From Montifringilla adamsi (Eukaryota > Chordata > Aves > Passeriformes > Passeridae): 64,000 bases of DNA. Location of the stretch: the NCBI GenBank assembly GCA_017590115.1, contig JAGGNK010007004.1, positions 8,554,418 to 8,618,417 of the forward strand, given 5' to 3'. The notes under the pieces are model-generated. The model was given only the letters and a program-made list of their open reading frames with translations. It made no database searches and was not told where the DNA came from. Position numbers and translations under genes: made by a program. How positions within the stretch are numbered: the first letter of the stretch is position 1; each line of letters begins with the position of its first letter. Below, piece by piece: positions 47,901-61,854 of this stretch.

Positions 47901-50900
47901 TCAGTGAAACCCAGCCTTGGACACAGGCTAAATAACAGCATTGCCTGAAGACAAGAAGGTATTGGGTAGAAATGAGAAAGGCCATAATTCCTAGGGCTTT
48001 ATTTCCACAGGGTCCCAAACTTTGAAGTGTACTTAGACTAAACCTTAGATCACTCTCAGATGGTTTCTCTCAAGGAAGAGCACAGGTTAAAGAAGAATGG
48101 GAAAACATAAACAGGTTGGATGTCACATGTAAATAAAAACAAGCAGCAGTCCTGACGGAACAGTTGCGGATTTCAAGGAGACGTGGGCTCATGCAGGATG
48201 TGAGTAACTCCCAGAGACTTCCCACTATCTTTCAGTGGGCTCCCACTGACGTTACTGGTATCCTGTGGTGAGAGAATAGGACCAATATTTTTAGATGTGG
48301 TGCTGGCTGTTCTCTGGAGTCCTTGCAGCACCGGTGTATTTTTAGTGGCTCATTATATGCAGTGGAGGAGCCTTTGCGTCGTGTTGTGTCACACGCAGCA
48401 TGTGAACTTCCTGTCCCAGCTCCTCTGTGCCTTTGATCCTGCCCATCCAGCCACCACAGCAGCAGAGCTGTCCCTCCAGCCATGGCCATTTCTTCCTTAA
48501 TAGGACTTCCCAGGTAGGTGAAACATGCCAGACAGGGTAGAGTGTCACTGTGCTGACACGACAGCCGCTGCAGAGGGACCAGTTGGAGCAATGCCAGAGA
48601 CACTGTGGATATTTCATCCCTCTGCCTGTCAATATTCTATATTCCATGTCACGGTATCCTATCCATATTTTGCATTCTTTGCAGCTGTAGTAACATCACC
48701 TTGCCAGGTATAGCTGCCTGTGCTATTACACAGTTTGCTACTTGCTGACAAGGCCTATGAATATTTAGAACTCATAATTGAGTGTATCATGACTAATAAG
48801 TTGATCTAGAGTGGTAATTTCTGATGGTTTTCTATGGTGTATGTTTCTAGGAAAGAAGATCAGTTTTCCTTTGGAAAGTTTCTTTGACTTTCCTGTTATG
48901 ATTGTTATTCAAAATAACTAAAAAGTGATGTTCTACTGAACATCTATGTTTCTATGTTTTTCTTACCGTCTTCCTTTTCATCAGTGAATCCTTAATAGAT
49001 GTTGTCAGTAACACATGCTAGCTGTTAGAGAATCCAGACGAAATTATACAATGCCTCATGACACACTGTTTCCCCACTCCTCACTGCTATACACCCAATC
49101 CATCATGACAGCTGCTTAAGAGCCACAATGCCAGTTTCATATGTGAATTTCCTAGAAAAAATAACACAATATTTCTTTTCACTTTGAAAGCATGGGAGTA
49201 GAGAGATTCTTATTCCCCAGAGAATGGTTATATAAGTTTATGCATTTCAACAAAACTTGCAAAACACTTGCATTTGAGTTAGAGAATCACACAATGTATT
49301 TTGATGTACTTTCATCACAATTTTCTGTACTGACTCTTCAGACTTTCAGTAGTTTATCTTGTTTGTAGGGACAGAATATTGCAAGAGAGCATTTGCTGTA
49401 TTTTCAACTACTTTGCACAATCTTTACCTAAGCACGACAGTGAAAAGTGGGAGCCAGGAGATAAGAGAGAGATACAGCTTTTGAGAAGAAATTCTGCTGC
49501 TGCTGATCCAGGCCTCTCTGTGCAGGGTTATTGCCATAAGCCTCAGCTCAAAGGGTGGCGGCTGAGACTATGAATGACAGGGCTTCCCTGCAAAGGCTGC
49601 TGGCTTTCAAAATAAAAGAACCAAAATTTCCAATGGCCTTTCCCCCCCACAAAGAATTGAAATCGAACGAGAGTGGATTTGAAGCTCTCCTAAAATCTCC
49701 TGCAGCTTCTCTAAGGGCACCTAGAGAGTATTGAGGCGCTGGCTGGCACCTGATTTTTTAAAAAAATACTGGGTTCCCCAGATGCTGTGAGGTGCACAGG
49801 AGCTGTCTGACATGAGGCATTTTCCCTCCGTTGGGTTTATTCCCAGGGGGATATCTGAAGTGCCCTGACCTGATACTTGTCCTCACAAACTGTATATCTG
49901 TGCACACATGTACATTCATATATTTGTACACAAAAACACCTACACACCCTTCAGGCAAAAGAGGAGAGACAAACTGTTGATTACAGAAGAAATTCCACCA
50001 CTGTGTGTAAGGTAAAACTGAGTGGCTTAGTCAGGATATTTTATTATTACTTTTGCTCTGCTTTGGTAGGTAGCAACCCCAACGAAAGGGAGGAGGAAAA
50101 AGCAGAGCTGTGCACCCGCCAGTGATGGGAATGGAAACATCTCTCTGTTCCTTCCAAATGTGATCTCCAGACCAGCCTTGCTTCATGCTACTTCTTCAGG
50201 CAGCAGTACTTTGGAAAGCATTTCACAGCTCCAACTGTTTTCTCTATGCTCAGGAGAGATTCCTGCTCTCAGCTGTGTAAATGTTTTAACTGAGATTCAT
50301 GCTTGGCTATTCAGGTCACTGCTTTCTCTTCCGGCCCACACAGACCAAAATGCATCTATATAAGCACAAAGTGTCCAAAATCAACACAGTATTTTTCACT
50401 TGAACACACCCATGGCACGTGGCTCCCTCCAAGTACAGGATACAATGCCAAGCAGTAGATTTGTACGTTTGCCTGACGTGAACTTAGCATGATTTATAAA
50501 AAAACAGGCAATAGGCCGGTTGTGTGCCCGAGTAAATCTGGCTTGGCAGAAACTATCATTCCAAGGAAGGAACTCAAGGAAATCAAACTCTCCCTCTGGT
50601 CTTGAGAAGGGACTTATCTAATGTAGGAAGTGTTCTCAAAATATTTAATTTGTATTAAGAATTACAATATATTTCTTTCTGAATTCAAGTAACTCTATCT
50701 CCTTTGCTGGAAGAATAAAATAAATTTCTTTCTGCTGTTTTGTCTTTATTGTTTAAGGGGTTTAGGGACATCTTGAAGCTCAACAGCATTTAAATGATCA
50801 AAAGACCCTTAGTTGTAGAAAGACCTAGATAGCTCTAGATATTGATTTAACCAGTGCACACATTGTCCGGGATTGTGTTTCAACATATTGACATCCTGCC

Positions 50901-52524
50901 TGCAACTGCATGTCTTAAAAACCAGCAGTTTTTTCCACAGCTGATCTTGCAAAACAGGAGGAGGAGGGCTTTCCCTAAACTTGGGAAAACAACAACAACA
51001 AAAAAAAAAAATCAAGCCTCTAGAGCTAAGTACATTATTAAGTGCATTATTATCCACTGGTGCATTATTGTCATTGTCACCACTGTCACAGACTCCCCCT
51101 TCTCTTTGCCAGTCTATGGAGGGAGGTGCTCCCCACACAAGAACCACCAACATGTCTTAACTACAGAAAATGAATGCTCTAACTGCTATTTGACAGTCAT
51201 CACATTCTCTCCCCCCTTTTAAAATCTATATCCACATTCTAGCCTTGTATTTCTTTCCAACAATATTTATGTCCACAGATGATTTGGGTCAAAGTTAGCA
51301 ATAATTCTGGGACAAGAAAGTCACTATATGTGATAAATCAGTTTTGGCAGAAAAAAAAAATAAAATCAAATATTCTTCTCTTGTTGTTCAGGAGGTCTCT
51401 AGATAGCCCAAACTGTAAATGTATCTGTGTGTATCACTGTAAGTAAATAAACTTCCCCCAGGAGGCAGAAGAATATTTATTTGTACTGCAAATGCTTAAT
51501 GAAGCTCCTCCTGAAGGACATGTTGCTCACTGTGCACCTTCCCATCTGCATTTATTACAAGCAGTAATTATTCCTGATTCAGGTAAAGACAGGTGATTCA
51601 CATGGATGGGCCAAAGTAAAAGGTGCCTTACAGAGGACAAAAGTAAAAACAATACAGAAGTTGAAAGTATTTTTCCATAGGTTTCTCTTCTCCCTACAGA
51701 ATCAATGAAGTTGTTACACTGACATTTATTTGTAAAAAGATGTATTGACATGGCCTTAATGCTGGGATGGCTTCAAGTTCATACACCAGTGCAGATTACC
51801 AGATTGAGGGAAAAATATGTTAAGTTTCACCTCAAGTTTGAGATACAGAAGGGGAAGTGTGTGCTGGTGAAATCTGAATAATTCTAGGGGCAAATATTGT
51901 CCTGTTCTCAAATTCCACTTAGTTCCACTTGGTTGCTTTTTGGGTTTTTTTGACCACACATCCATACCAGTTGCCACCTCTGCTCCCCATGTGGTACCAG
52001 GACAATAAGGAGTAGTTCCAGGCCAAGTTAGAGCTGAACATTTAAGTCCCTTTCAGTATTTTGGATAGCTTTAGGGGAAAGCAATAAAGCCACACAATGA
52101 CACATGAAGCAGAGCCCACTATGAGTAAACAGGGCCATCTATTCCTGTTTCCCCCACACACCTCATTTTGCATTAAAAACTTTAATTAAAACTTCAATTA
52201 AAAAAATTAAATGTCTGTCTGAATGTAAGGTTTAATTTTGCAGTTTTTGGAGTAGAGAGGAAATGGTTTTCGGTTTTTTCCCCTAAATTTTCAGCCACTT
52301 CCCATTAGTTTCTAGTCAGTCTGTGTAATTCTGTCTTATAACAAGTGGCCTAGCAAGTCATGGCATTAGAGTTTTCCTTATGGCAGCAATCAGTGATCCA
52401 TAACTGCTATGCTGGCTGTTGGGCAAACTCTCACTTGTCCTAAATGTTTTACAGAGCCAAGATTAGTGAAGTGTAAAAGCAAACATGAACGCCCTCATTA
52501 TCGATTGGAAATAAAAAATGGAGA
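44991..52524. other. Unique non-coding stretch
   Basis: No gene recognised over 7.5 kb; the longest frames (50854-51222 plus, 48232-48603 minus) are 122-123 codons with no domain. A degenerate 18-bp triplication lies at 45182-45234. There is a (AC)6 at 47721-47733 and an AAC/A11 tract at 50987-51011. The rest is AT-rich unique DNA. Confidence 0.55.
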
Positions 52525-52630
52525 GTTGTTCAGAGCTTTTCCCAAGTTCAGACAGGAGGCCTGAATCACAGTTTCAGCTCCCTCAATGCCAGACCCACAC
52601 TCCAGTCACCAAAACTACACTTCTGTCAGT
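52525..52630. repeat. Possible MIR-like SINE remnant
   Basis: GAGCTTTTCCCAAGTTCAGA at 52532-52551, followed by 'caggaggcctgaatcacagtttcagctccctcaatgccagacccacactccagtc', has the order of the MIR internal region ('cttgcccaaggtcacacag ... ggcagagc ... cccaggtctg...ctcca'). The copy is heavily diverged and no longer than about 100 bp. The assignment is by recall. Confidence 0.4.
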
Positions 52631-54089
52631 AAATCTTTAAACTTGGTGATTCCTGCTCTGGCACAGCCTGCTTCCAGATGCTGCATGATCAACTAAGTGA
52701 ATTTTCTTGCTAGGTAAGGATGCAGGTTATGTCAGAACCTTTATAATTTTAGCAGTCTACTTTGGTAACTTTGATTTGATGACCCTTTTAGAAGAAAATA
52801 GTGAAGTGGGAATCTCAGGACACATGATTTGGTGGCTGCAGTAACACCAGATATTCCAAGCCTGCACCCTGCTTGTTCCTATGCCCTAACTGTGCCAGGA
52901 AAATCCTGCATGTGAAGAAGGCCAGGGAATTTGGCAGATCCTCCCAAACCCAAGTTGTTTTGTTTTTTGTAATTTAAAAATAAGGGAATTTATTCTTGTA
53001 GATGCAGGAATGTCAAGTGTTACACTGGAAAACCTGAAGCCACATCGCTGCTGAGCAGTCTCTACTCTGGAATCTGTGATGCAGACATGAAATTGTAGGC
53101 AATGTCATTGAATACCTGTGTTATATGTCCTGACCAACACCATACCCACAAAAGACAGGTGAATATGCAACTTGTAAATGAGTCACTTTTAATGAAACAC
53201 ACAGACTGAATCCCCCTAATTATGCTCCCCGTGTTTTGTTGGGCTTCATCTTAAATTGAGCTGTGAATATTTCCATGCAACAAAACATCTATGAAGGACT
53301 GTGTTTTACTTATGATCCCAGGGGAAAATGTACTATTACCATATCAATTTGGAGAAGAGGATGCGAGATGACTGGAACAGACTGCAGAATATATTTGAAG
53401 TTAGGAGGGCTATATATCCTGTGTAGAATGTGCAACATAAAAAAAAATAAAACAAAAAGAAAGAGAAAAGAATTCTAAGTCTGTAGCAGCCTAGGGGTGC
53501 TTTATCAGTCATGCAGTGCATATGAGAAAAATATTGTTAATTAATAAGGGTCAAGATGTGCTTAAGGAGGAGGAAAGAAGAATATGTCTGGTATAGAAGC
53601 TAACACAGCCCACTCAGCAAGCATTCACCCTGCAAGCCTGAAGCAAATCCTAGTACTGCTGATAAAAACCCCATGAGAGTTGCCAGAGGTCTTGGTCTAA
53701 GAGATAAATCTAAGAAAGAAAATACAACAGCACACTGCCTGTTCCATATAAGAATATCCAGGTCTATCTATATATAACATCCTGTATCTGACAGCATCCA
53801 GGAAGAGACAGTGAAAGAGTTTGCTTTTCCTTAATTTCTTTTTCCCAGTGAACTGTGGCCAGAGGTTGCAACCATGTTGTCAGAGCACTTGATGCACCCT
53901 GATTTTGTTAATTTGTCTGCATTACCATTTTGGACCTGTTTATGCATACCTAAACTAACCTGCCAAAGGGCATTCAACATGAGCCCCAAACATGGCATTT
54001 CCTTTGATTATGTTGGTAACTGCTGTTCTCATTTGCTGCCCTTTATTTCTTGTGCAACTGGAAGGAGGGAATGACCATTGCTCCTTCTT
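52631..54089. other. Unique non-coding stretch
   Basis: No gene recognised; frames are 71 codons or fewer. AT-rich unique sequence, with A-rich AAAAAAAATAAAACAAAAAG at 53440-53459. Confidence 0.6.
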
Positions 54090-54600
54090 CTCCCATGTTG
54101 TATTTGGTCTGATGGACACTCTCCAGTGACTCTTTTCCAGGCTGAATAGTCCTGGTCTCCTCCTCCAATCTAAAATTGTACAGAAACCTCACATGCGTCT
54201 GACCATTCCTGCTCCCCAGGCACACCTCCTTCCTAGTCCCGTTACAGCCTTTCTGGAGCTGCACACAGAGATCCAGAGTAGGGTCACTAGGGATTTATGC
54301 TGCAGTAAAATGCAAAATACCTTCTCCTCACTTTTAATTTATCTTCCAGTAACTCCCAAATGCCCTTTCCACTGCTGGCCTCTGAGAACTTTAGGAAAGG
54401 ACTCCAAGACCTGTCCTTTGTGAGTGCCACTTGTTCTTGCAGGGCCTTCCCAGTACAGAAATTCTTAGGTTTTTTCCTCCTCTTATTATCTATTCCTTTG
54501 AATCTACTGACTCTGACCTCTGTCTATTTTTTTTGTCACCCAGCTGGCTGAAGCTCTTCACAGTCATTACAGTTGTGACACCTTGAACAGAAGTCTGCCA
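54090..54600 (-). mobile_element. Ancient CR1/L3-type LINE remnant
   Basis: Read on the plus strand, the order is: 'ctgaccattcctgctcc' (54199), 'cctttctggagctgcacacagagatccagagtagggtcactagggatttatg' (54249-54300), 'tgcaaaataccttctcc', then a 'tctattcctttgaatctactgactctg' block (54488-54515), and finally GTCACCCAGCTGGCTGAAGC and 'tcttcacagtcattacag' (54535-54571). This order fits the reverse complement of an old CR1-clade (L3-like) LINE that I recall from turtle and crocodile genomes. The sequence is much more diverged than the other CR1 copies here and has no reading frame. It is probably a pre-avian insertion. Confidence 0.55.
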
Positions 54601-56180
54601 GCCATGAAATACTAAATACTTCTGAAGGGCTGGCTTTTGTTGCCATTGCTCACAAGTCTCATTAACACTTCGGGTCTCACACGTCTATCACATTAAGGGT
54701 GGGTTCAATCAACCTTTACACAATGCAGAGAAGGAGCAGATACACAAACCCCAAACATACTGGCACAAGGACATGTCTGCACTGTTGGAAGGGGTTTGTC
54801 TATTGTACCGCAAGTCCGTGTGAAATGAAATCAAAACCATAAAAGAGACAATGGTGCAAGTCAATTATATCAGAAGTGTCAGGGATCTCTTTCTCTGCCT
54901 GCCATGAATGTTCAGAAGAGCCTGATGTCTCCACAGCCCCAAGGGCATTGCTTTGGTCCATGCACACAGAACTGCTGTCCCAAACTGAAGTTAATGAGGA
55001 TTTATCCCCCCCAACATAACCCTCCTTAATCTGTAAGCTTCATTGCTGGACTCTTCATGTGCATTATCCATTGTGTCAGAAGATAAACCTTTAAGTCCAA
55101 AACTGTGGCAATCCTTCAGTGATCCCACTCACAAACCATGGCAGAGGAGCTGTGTGTGGTGTTTGCCTCTGATTCCTTTTTGCAGTTAAAGTACATGAGA
55201 ATTGCTCTCAGTTGTTGAAGCAGCCCTCCTTTCTTATCTTCCTGACCACTGTTTGCAACATCTGTCAGTGCTTATTTAGGAGGGCCCCAAGACACAAAGA
55301 GCACCAGGACAATTACACTGAGCTCTGTACTCCATTGTCAGGATGCTCTTGTCTCGGCTTGGAAAAAATATCTTCAATGGGAATAAGATAAAACCATGTG
55401 AATTTTTTTTTTATGGTTTAGAAAGTATATGTTGGCAAAGGCTTGTCTCTAACAAATGCTGTTTCTTTTTTAAATAACGTCAGGGGAAAACCCCATCATA
55501 ACTCTTTTTAACTATTGTAAGACAATAAACTGCTCTACCCAAATAACATATGGCATTTTTCTCATTTCAACCTGAACTATGTCTCTTTGACAGACTTCAA
55601 AATCTCCTCATAGTCATGGGGGGACAGCACTGACAGATACAGAGCTCAGGAAAGTTAAATGAAAATTTTCCAATCCTTTCAATGGGAATCTTGGCAGAAG
55701 AAGGAAAAGGATAAGACAATGGAATTTCAGCTGATGGGGATAGATGATCCTTCTGCTGCCACAGAAAGCCTAATGTATCTGCTGACAACTGTTGAAAGAT
55801 GCATTTCCTTCATGATTTTTTGTTGAATACTTGTATGTTTAGGGACAGCTCTGTTTTCATGCCGACTCAGTGTCGAAAAAAACAAACGAAGGAAAACTTG
55901 CGTCCCTTCCAAACGGAAAGAAAATGCAATGCAAAACTTTTGTTTTCATTTCTGAAAGCAGCTCATGACAAATAGCAACTAAAAGCACAAGTAAAAGCAA
56001 GCAATTACTGCTGAGCATCACAAGCGCCCCAGTCCTCCAGGCATTTATGTGGCATTTATGTGACTGCCTGCTGAAATAAGCACAGCTGACAGAGTTACAC
56101 ACCTGAAGCACATCTTTACATGGAAATATCTGCACAACCTGGGTGCTAATGCACATGTTTTCACAGAAGATTCTAAGGCT
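54601..56180. other. Unique non-coding stretch
   Basis: No gene or named repeat. Open frames are under 100 codons. The first 100 bp could be a further extension of the ancient LINE but cannot be followed. Confidence 0.6.
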
Positions 56181-56235
56181 TGACTAAATCCCACTGAAGT
56201 TGATGGAAAGGCTCCAGGAGCCTGTAGGAATCAAA
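56181..56235. repeat. Possible ancient repeat remnant
   Basis: TGACTAAATCCCACTGAAGT followed by 'tgatggaaaggctcc' resembles the 'ccactgaagtcaatggaaa' phrase common to an old amniote repeat. Shares wording with 42700-42765 but is in a different register. Family not named. Confidence 0.4.
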
Positions 56236-59200
56236 TCAAAAGGGTGCATATTGTGCCTTTCACCCAAGTCTGCATTAGCAAAGGTGACTTGGGTGTCTCT
56301 CCCACTACCACGCAACGCCCAATGTGCTTTTGCTCTTTAAAGACTAGGTATTCCTTTTATCAGAACCAAATCTGTTCCCTTCTTACAGACAAAAACCCAT
56401 GTGAGGAAAAAACACTGCAACTCACAACTTCATGCTGAAAACTTATGCACAGCAGAAGAATTAAAACTGCTGATAATTATGGTTGCTCAGTAGGTATAAA
56501 ATAATTCCTCCTCCTCTCCTTCCTCCAACACTCCGATGAATTAAAGAGAAGCACCAACAGCATAGTGTAGTTTAGATGAAAATACTACCAGTCGAATTAG
56601 GTATCTCAGATGCTAAATTACTTCACTTGCCCACTTTGTTAACTGACTGGAAGGGTGACTTGCTCAGTATGTGGCCAGGGCAGAGTTCTGCTCAGCCTTG
56701 TCATCTGGATGGCTGTGAAAACCTTCTGTGTACCCTTTGTAACTGACTGGAATATTCCATATGGCAGACCAGTTTGAGAAACTGCTCTGCACCTGAAACT
56801 AAAAAGGAAGTATTGCTTGTGCTTATGAATGAGAATTTAGAGAAAAACATTGATTTCCAGTGATTAGAATACTCTAAAATATGCTGTTGATGTGCCCATA
56901 ATAACTCTAATAATCTTCCCTGATAGCCTTAAAGGCCCCAGAATATATTTCACAGTTATAACATGAGATATGCAACTATTTTGTGGAATGCCTGACAATT
57001 TAAATAATTTCACAAAATAGTGTCAAGTGTGGAAGTAAGTGATTTCACAGTTCTGTAGACATGCATGTGTAGAAAAATCATGCCAGATTTTGAGAAATTA
57101 ATTAAACACTAATTTTACTAAGTGACTGGCTGAAACAATAATTTTGCAAAATGAATGGAAAGTTTAGTCATTTTGTAGATGACTCATTCTGCAACACGAA
57201 TAGAGCTTACTGATGTGCTTGGAAGTGAATTTAATGCCCAAGAAAACAAAGGATTAATTAGCAATCACTACTCTCTGGATTCACTCCTTAGCACTTTGAA
57301 CTCTTCAGTCCCAGCTCTACAATCCATCTGTCTCTCGTCCTGTGCTGTCCCTCCCAGGCTAGCTGTTGGCTTCCTGGGAAGATGATTTTATGTTGGATGG
57401 CTCCAAGGAACTCTAAGAACAGCTGGCTCGGGGCTGACAGTGATATGGCTCCTTGGCTGCCTCTGCTAATCTGACCCAAATGGATCTGCAGCTTGAAAAA
57501 TCAGCAGAATGCCCAAATGCCAAAAATTCTGCAACTTAACACAAACCCTAGGTTTGTGGGAATGTCTGGGTGTTAGAGCCTGGGAGTGTGCGTGTGCACA
57601 CCCACAGCAAATCCACACCCACGGTGACTGCCATTAATCACCCTGGGATGTTTACTCCTGGCTCATCAGGATGCATGCAAGAGAAAATTCTTGGTTTCTG
57701 AGTGCATTAAATGACATTTTAAAATGGATAATTGCATTTCTGGAGCCCCAATGACCACACAGTGGATTTTCTCTTCTATGGTGTTAAGCAGGCTGAAGAT
57801 GATGGCCCAGCTGTAAACTGTGTAGGACTGGGATCATCTTCTTTGCACATGCACACAACATGCAGAAACCAGCTTATGACAAATGGCAGAGCCTTGGCTA
57901 ATGCCTTTTCCAGGAGAAGGGGCCTTTATTCTCCAGGCCTTTCCACTTGCCCTGTCTCCAGCCATGACATCAGCTTGAGCTCTAATGTGCCAGCTTGCTT
58001 CCTTCATCCATTGAAGGCATTATGAGGAAAACACAGAACATCTGGTGATCACTTGAGAATGTTCCCTGTAGAAGTTTTGATTCTTGCTAGCAGGCTACTG
58101 GAAATGAATACACACATCTGGAAATGAAAATGCACTATGGCATCACTGCAGAACTCTTCTGTAGCAGCCCAAAGGCACCAGAAGCTACTTAGTGGGGCAA
58201 AAATGCAAAGTGATACTCTGAATCTTCCTTTAAATGCAGGGTGTTAAATTCTGCACTGCACTAACTCCTCATCACTTTCTTAATCTGCAGCTATGTGGGA
58301 AGCTCTCACCAGAGCAGCAGAACTGCCTATGGGAACAGGCCATGGTTTATGGTAACAGGAGCCATCAAAGTGGTCATCTCTTTGGCTTGGAACACTTGTA
58401 GCTGGAAGGAGGTGTTTGCTTTCCATCTCAGTTGCTTTTTGTTGTATTACATGAGCCCAAACACCAGGAAAATGACCCTGTATATTGGTACTTATCTAGG
58501 AAGAATAAATAATCAAAGGGATTGTATAAGAAAGGCTGGAAGAGAATATGCTTTCAGGTTTGTGAACCATGTGTAATTTATGGTCCATAAAATCCACTTC
58601 TCAAATGAAATGACTGGTGATTGTCTCTTCTGTTAGACGGTCTCACCTCCCAGTTTTGTGTGAGAAATCCTCAAAGGGATCAGCTGGAAGAGGGATCCTG
58701 AATCTCCCCTCACTGAGAACATCTTCATATGGGGGAATCTCTCATCTGACTCCATCACCAGGGGGAAAAGAATCAGGCTTCAGGTGTAAATTTACACAAG
58801 TTTTCTTTCAACAGAACATATCTCAGATTCCCAAAACCCCCCCTCTCTTCTTGCTTAGACCTTTGCTCCTTAGCTTGCATTCTTGCACTGAAGAAAAGTC
58901 CTTTTATTTTGAGACCAAGCTCCCTGGTACCCAGATCCTACCAGAATTGTGTTTCTCAGACCCTATCACTGTACTGAGTGAAAAGAAAAATAAAGATAAA
59001 AAAAAATTGGAGATCCTCTACAATCAATATCCTGTACAGAAAGTAAAATAATTAATCCTTAAGAGATCTGGTTTTGTTATCCATACACAGGTATGACTTG
59101 GTGACCTTTCTGAAGCAAACCTGTGCTTAAATTGTGTGCAACATTCAAAAGTAGAATGAGTGCTATAAAATGCCTCCAAAATACTTATTTTTATGAAGAG

Positions 59201-59269
59201 GACAATTTAGGGTTAGAGGAGATTGCCTTTATGAAAATGCAGTGGATAACACTCCTCAAGCATGAACTA
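56236..59269. other. Unique non-coding stretch
   Basis: No gene recognised. The longest frame (58617-59051 plus, 144 codons) has no domain; its Ser/Leu/Lys-rich translation ends in a Lys-rich A tract. AT-rich unique DNA at 56.8-57.2 kb has many AATTA-type cores. Confidence 0.55.
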
Positions 59270-59368
59270 AACCAAAGCTTATCAACCATTAGGTTGGTCT
59301 AGGAGCTGGACTTTGATGATCCTAGTGGGTGCATTCCAACTCAGGATATTCTAGGATTCTAAGAAATC
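59270..59368 (+). mobile_element. CR1 3' terminus, short
   Basis: A 'ggttggtctaggagctggactttgatgatcctagtgggtgc' block is followed by ATTCCAACTCAGGATATTCT and AGGATTCTAAG, which is the 3' end of a CR1 subfamily with the 'ccaactcaggatattctatgattc' terminus. This end differs from the other copies in the window. Only about 100 bp are left. Confidence 0.7.
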
Positions 59369-61854
59369 CACTTATATTCTTTTCAGTATGAAAAATGTTA
59401 AAAAATGTTATGTATCAGCTCCACACAAACCCAATGGGGGCACACATACAAACACAAGTGTACAGATTTGGGTAGAACAATAAATAGGATATTAAATTCA
59501 CATATTTATATGTGAACTTCTCTGTGCAGTGCAGAAGCTGACAAAGAGAACTTTTGTCTGCTGGCATTTGCACATTGACCTGGATAGGAAATAATGAAGA
59601 TACAGCTGAGGCAGTAAAGGAGAAATTTCTTCAGAGCAAATTTACTCAACATATAGAAAAATGAATAACACAACACTGAACAAACTGAAAACAGTCTCAA
59701 CCTTTGTTGCTTCCCAACGGCCATGACACTATTTGGAAACTTCCTGTGAAACATATACAAGGACTGGCATAATTTCTTGGGTTTGCTACTTACTTTTTCC
59801 AAAAAAGGGACCTTCAGACCTGTGCACCTGGAGGACACCGTATGCAGTGAAATAATAATAAAAAAAAGGGAAACTACTCAGAAATACTTTGCCTCCAACC
59901 CTAACAAGACTTCTTTGGGGATGTAAAAGTTCTCTAATATTGAACAGATGTTAAGGTAACCCAAATACAATACCCAGAATCCTTTTTCCAGCCTGTTATT
60001 TTATAATTTATCAAAATGTTTAAATGCTCCTTCACTTGGCTATTAAAAAAAAATATTATTAAATGAAAGTAAGACTCTTGAGAAGGCTTTGAGCTTTAAT
60101 GCATTTCACAGAACACCCAGTCAGAGAGGAATGAAGGTGCAAAAAACCTGCCAAAGGCTCAGTGAATGGATAAAGTGTTAGAGGTTATGTGAGTTTTTAG
60201 AAGATTTTAGACAGTATAATTCCAAAATTAGGACTGCCTCCTTAAAGTCTTATTCAGGTAAAGTGTTCAAGGGATGAAAGGGCAAATGCTCAGCTTGGGT
60301 TCCTTGAGGTTATCTATTCAGCCTGGAAGTTTCTGTTTAGTAGACATGATTCTCTTTAAATGCTAAATTTATGCCTATATCTAGCACAGTTTATATTCTC
60401 ACTTGTACACATATCAGAATCCTTATGCATCTTGCATAAAAGCAAGGACAAAAGCATGAGTCCAAAACCAAGAGTCCATTCTCTGGTACCAACAAAATAA
60501 TCTAAAAGTTGATAGAGCTACACTCATTTAACCCTGATTCAGAGGGAAATCAAAATCTCTAGAATGGAATGTGCTCAAATCCACATTCTATACTTGAAAA
60601 TCTGGAAGACTGGTGAGGAAGGAGCAAAGCCAAAACCTAGATGTGAGTTTGGCAAGTGCTACAAATCCCAACTTAAACCACTTGGGAGCTTTGGACACTC
60701 AAGTTCTGCTTCCAAATTGGCTGCTGGGCCTTGAGCACACATTGAATCTGGGGTGGAGCAGTAAATCACAGCATCACGAGGATTTATTTTTACCTTCTCT
60801 TATATGCACTGAGATTGTTTTCATATTAATTCATTTTTGATACCTGCCTTGCTTACAGGATTTACAGATATATGTTTCTTGGAGACTCCTGTCATTCCAT
60901 TGCTGTTTTCCTTCTAGCCAGCAGGGAATGCTGGTGTATGGAAGTAACTCTCTCTCCTTGTCATAGGCAGAAATGTCTCTTCCTCACTTAGGAAAGCATA
61001 AAAAAACCATTCCCTGCACAATCTGGAACATATTTGTTTCTGGAACAGTGTTGTTCAAACAAAAGGCCAAACTGGCTTTCAAAGGCACAGTACTCCTACC
61101 TTAGTCCACCCTGCTTTGCTGGTGCTTCTAGCTGCCCTAAAGCAGGATGTCCTATTTTACTTATTATTCCTATTTTTCCTACTTTAGTGCCTGCTACTAA
61201 GGCTTCAGCCAAGTAGAATCCTCATGCTGCAGTTGTAGAAAGGCCAGCTTGTCTCCAGGCTGGAAGAAATTCTGATCCTTGAATTGCCAGCCTCTATTCT
61301 TAAATATGTGAATGGTCCAAAGATCTCTCAGAGCTTGATTTGATATGACAAAAGCAAAGGTATTTATGTTCCATGGCTATTTTCCCTTGTCAGATCCAGT
61401 GAGGATAACATACAGATGTACTCCAAGCCATTCAGTATTCTCAAGAGAGAAAGCCCCTTTGGCAGGCATCCTCAATTTTTCAATAAACATAAGGTTTTTC
61501 TCAGTTTTGATTTATAGCACTGAACATGTCTCTTTTCCATTCTGCAGTCGATGATACTGAAAGCTGGAAGTTAATGGTGTCATAAAAAACCCCAAAGCCT
61601 TGTTTCCAAAACCTGCACATATTCTTTAACCTTTTGAAGCAAGGGATATTTGGTGACAAATTTTCCAGAGTAACTGAGCTCCAAGATAAATTTCCACGGG
61701 GACATTTTCCACTTTGCACTACAAACTCACAATCTCCAAGGAATAAGTTGCTCCCCACTTTTTGTGCCCCTTAAGAGTATCAAATGGAAAAGTCTGCCAA
61801 AGGAGGGAGGAAAGGAGGATGATCCTGTTCCTGTTCTGCAGTTGCAAACCTGCT
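59369..61854. other. Unique non-coding stretch
   Basis: No gene or named repeat. The longest frame (59506-59838 minus, 110 codons) has a hydrophobic Leu/Phe/Tyr patch but no recognised domain. AT-rich throughout. Confidence 0.6.

Noticed and set aside
58617..59051. 144-codon open frame
   Set aside because: No domain; ends in an A-rich Lys stretch; no splice support.
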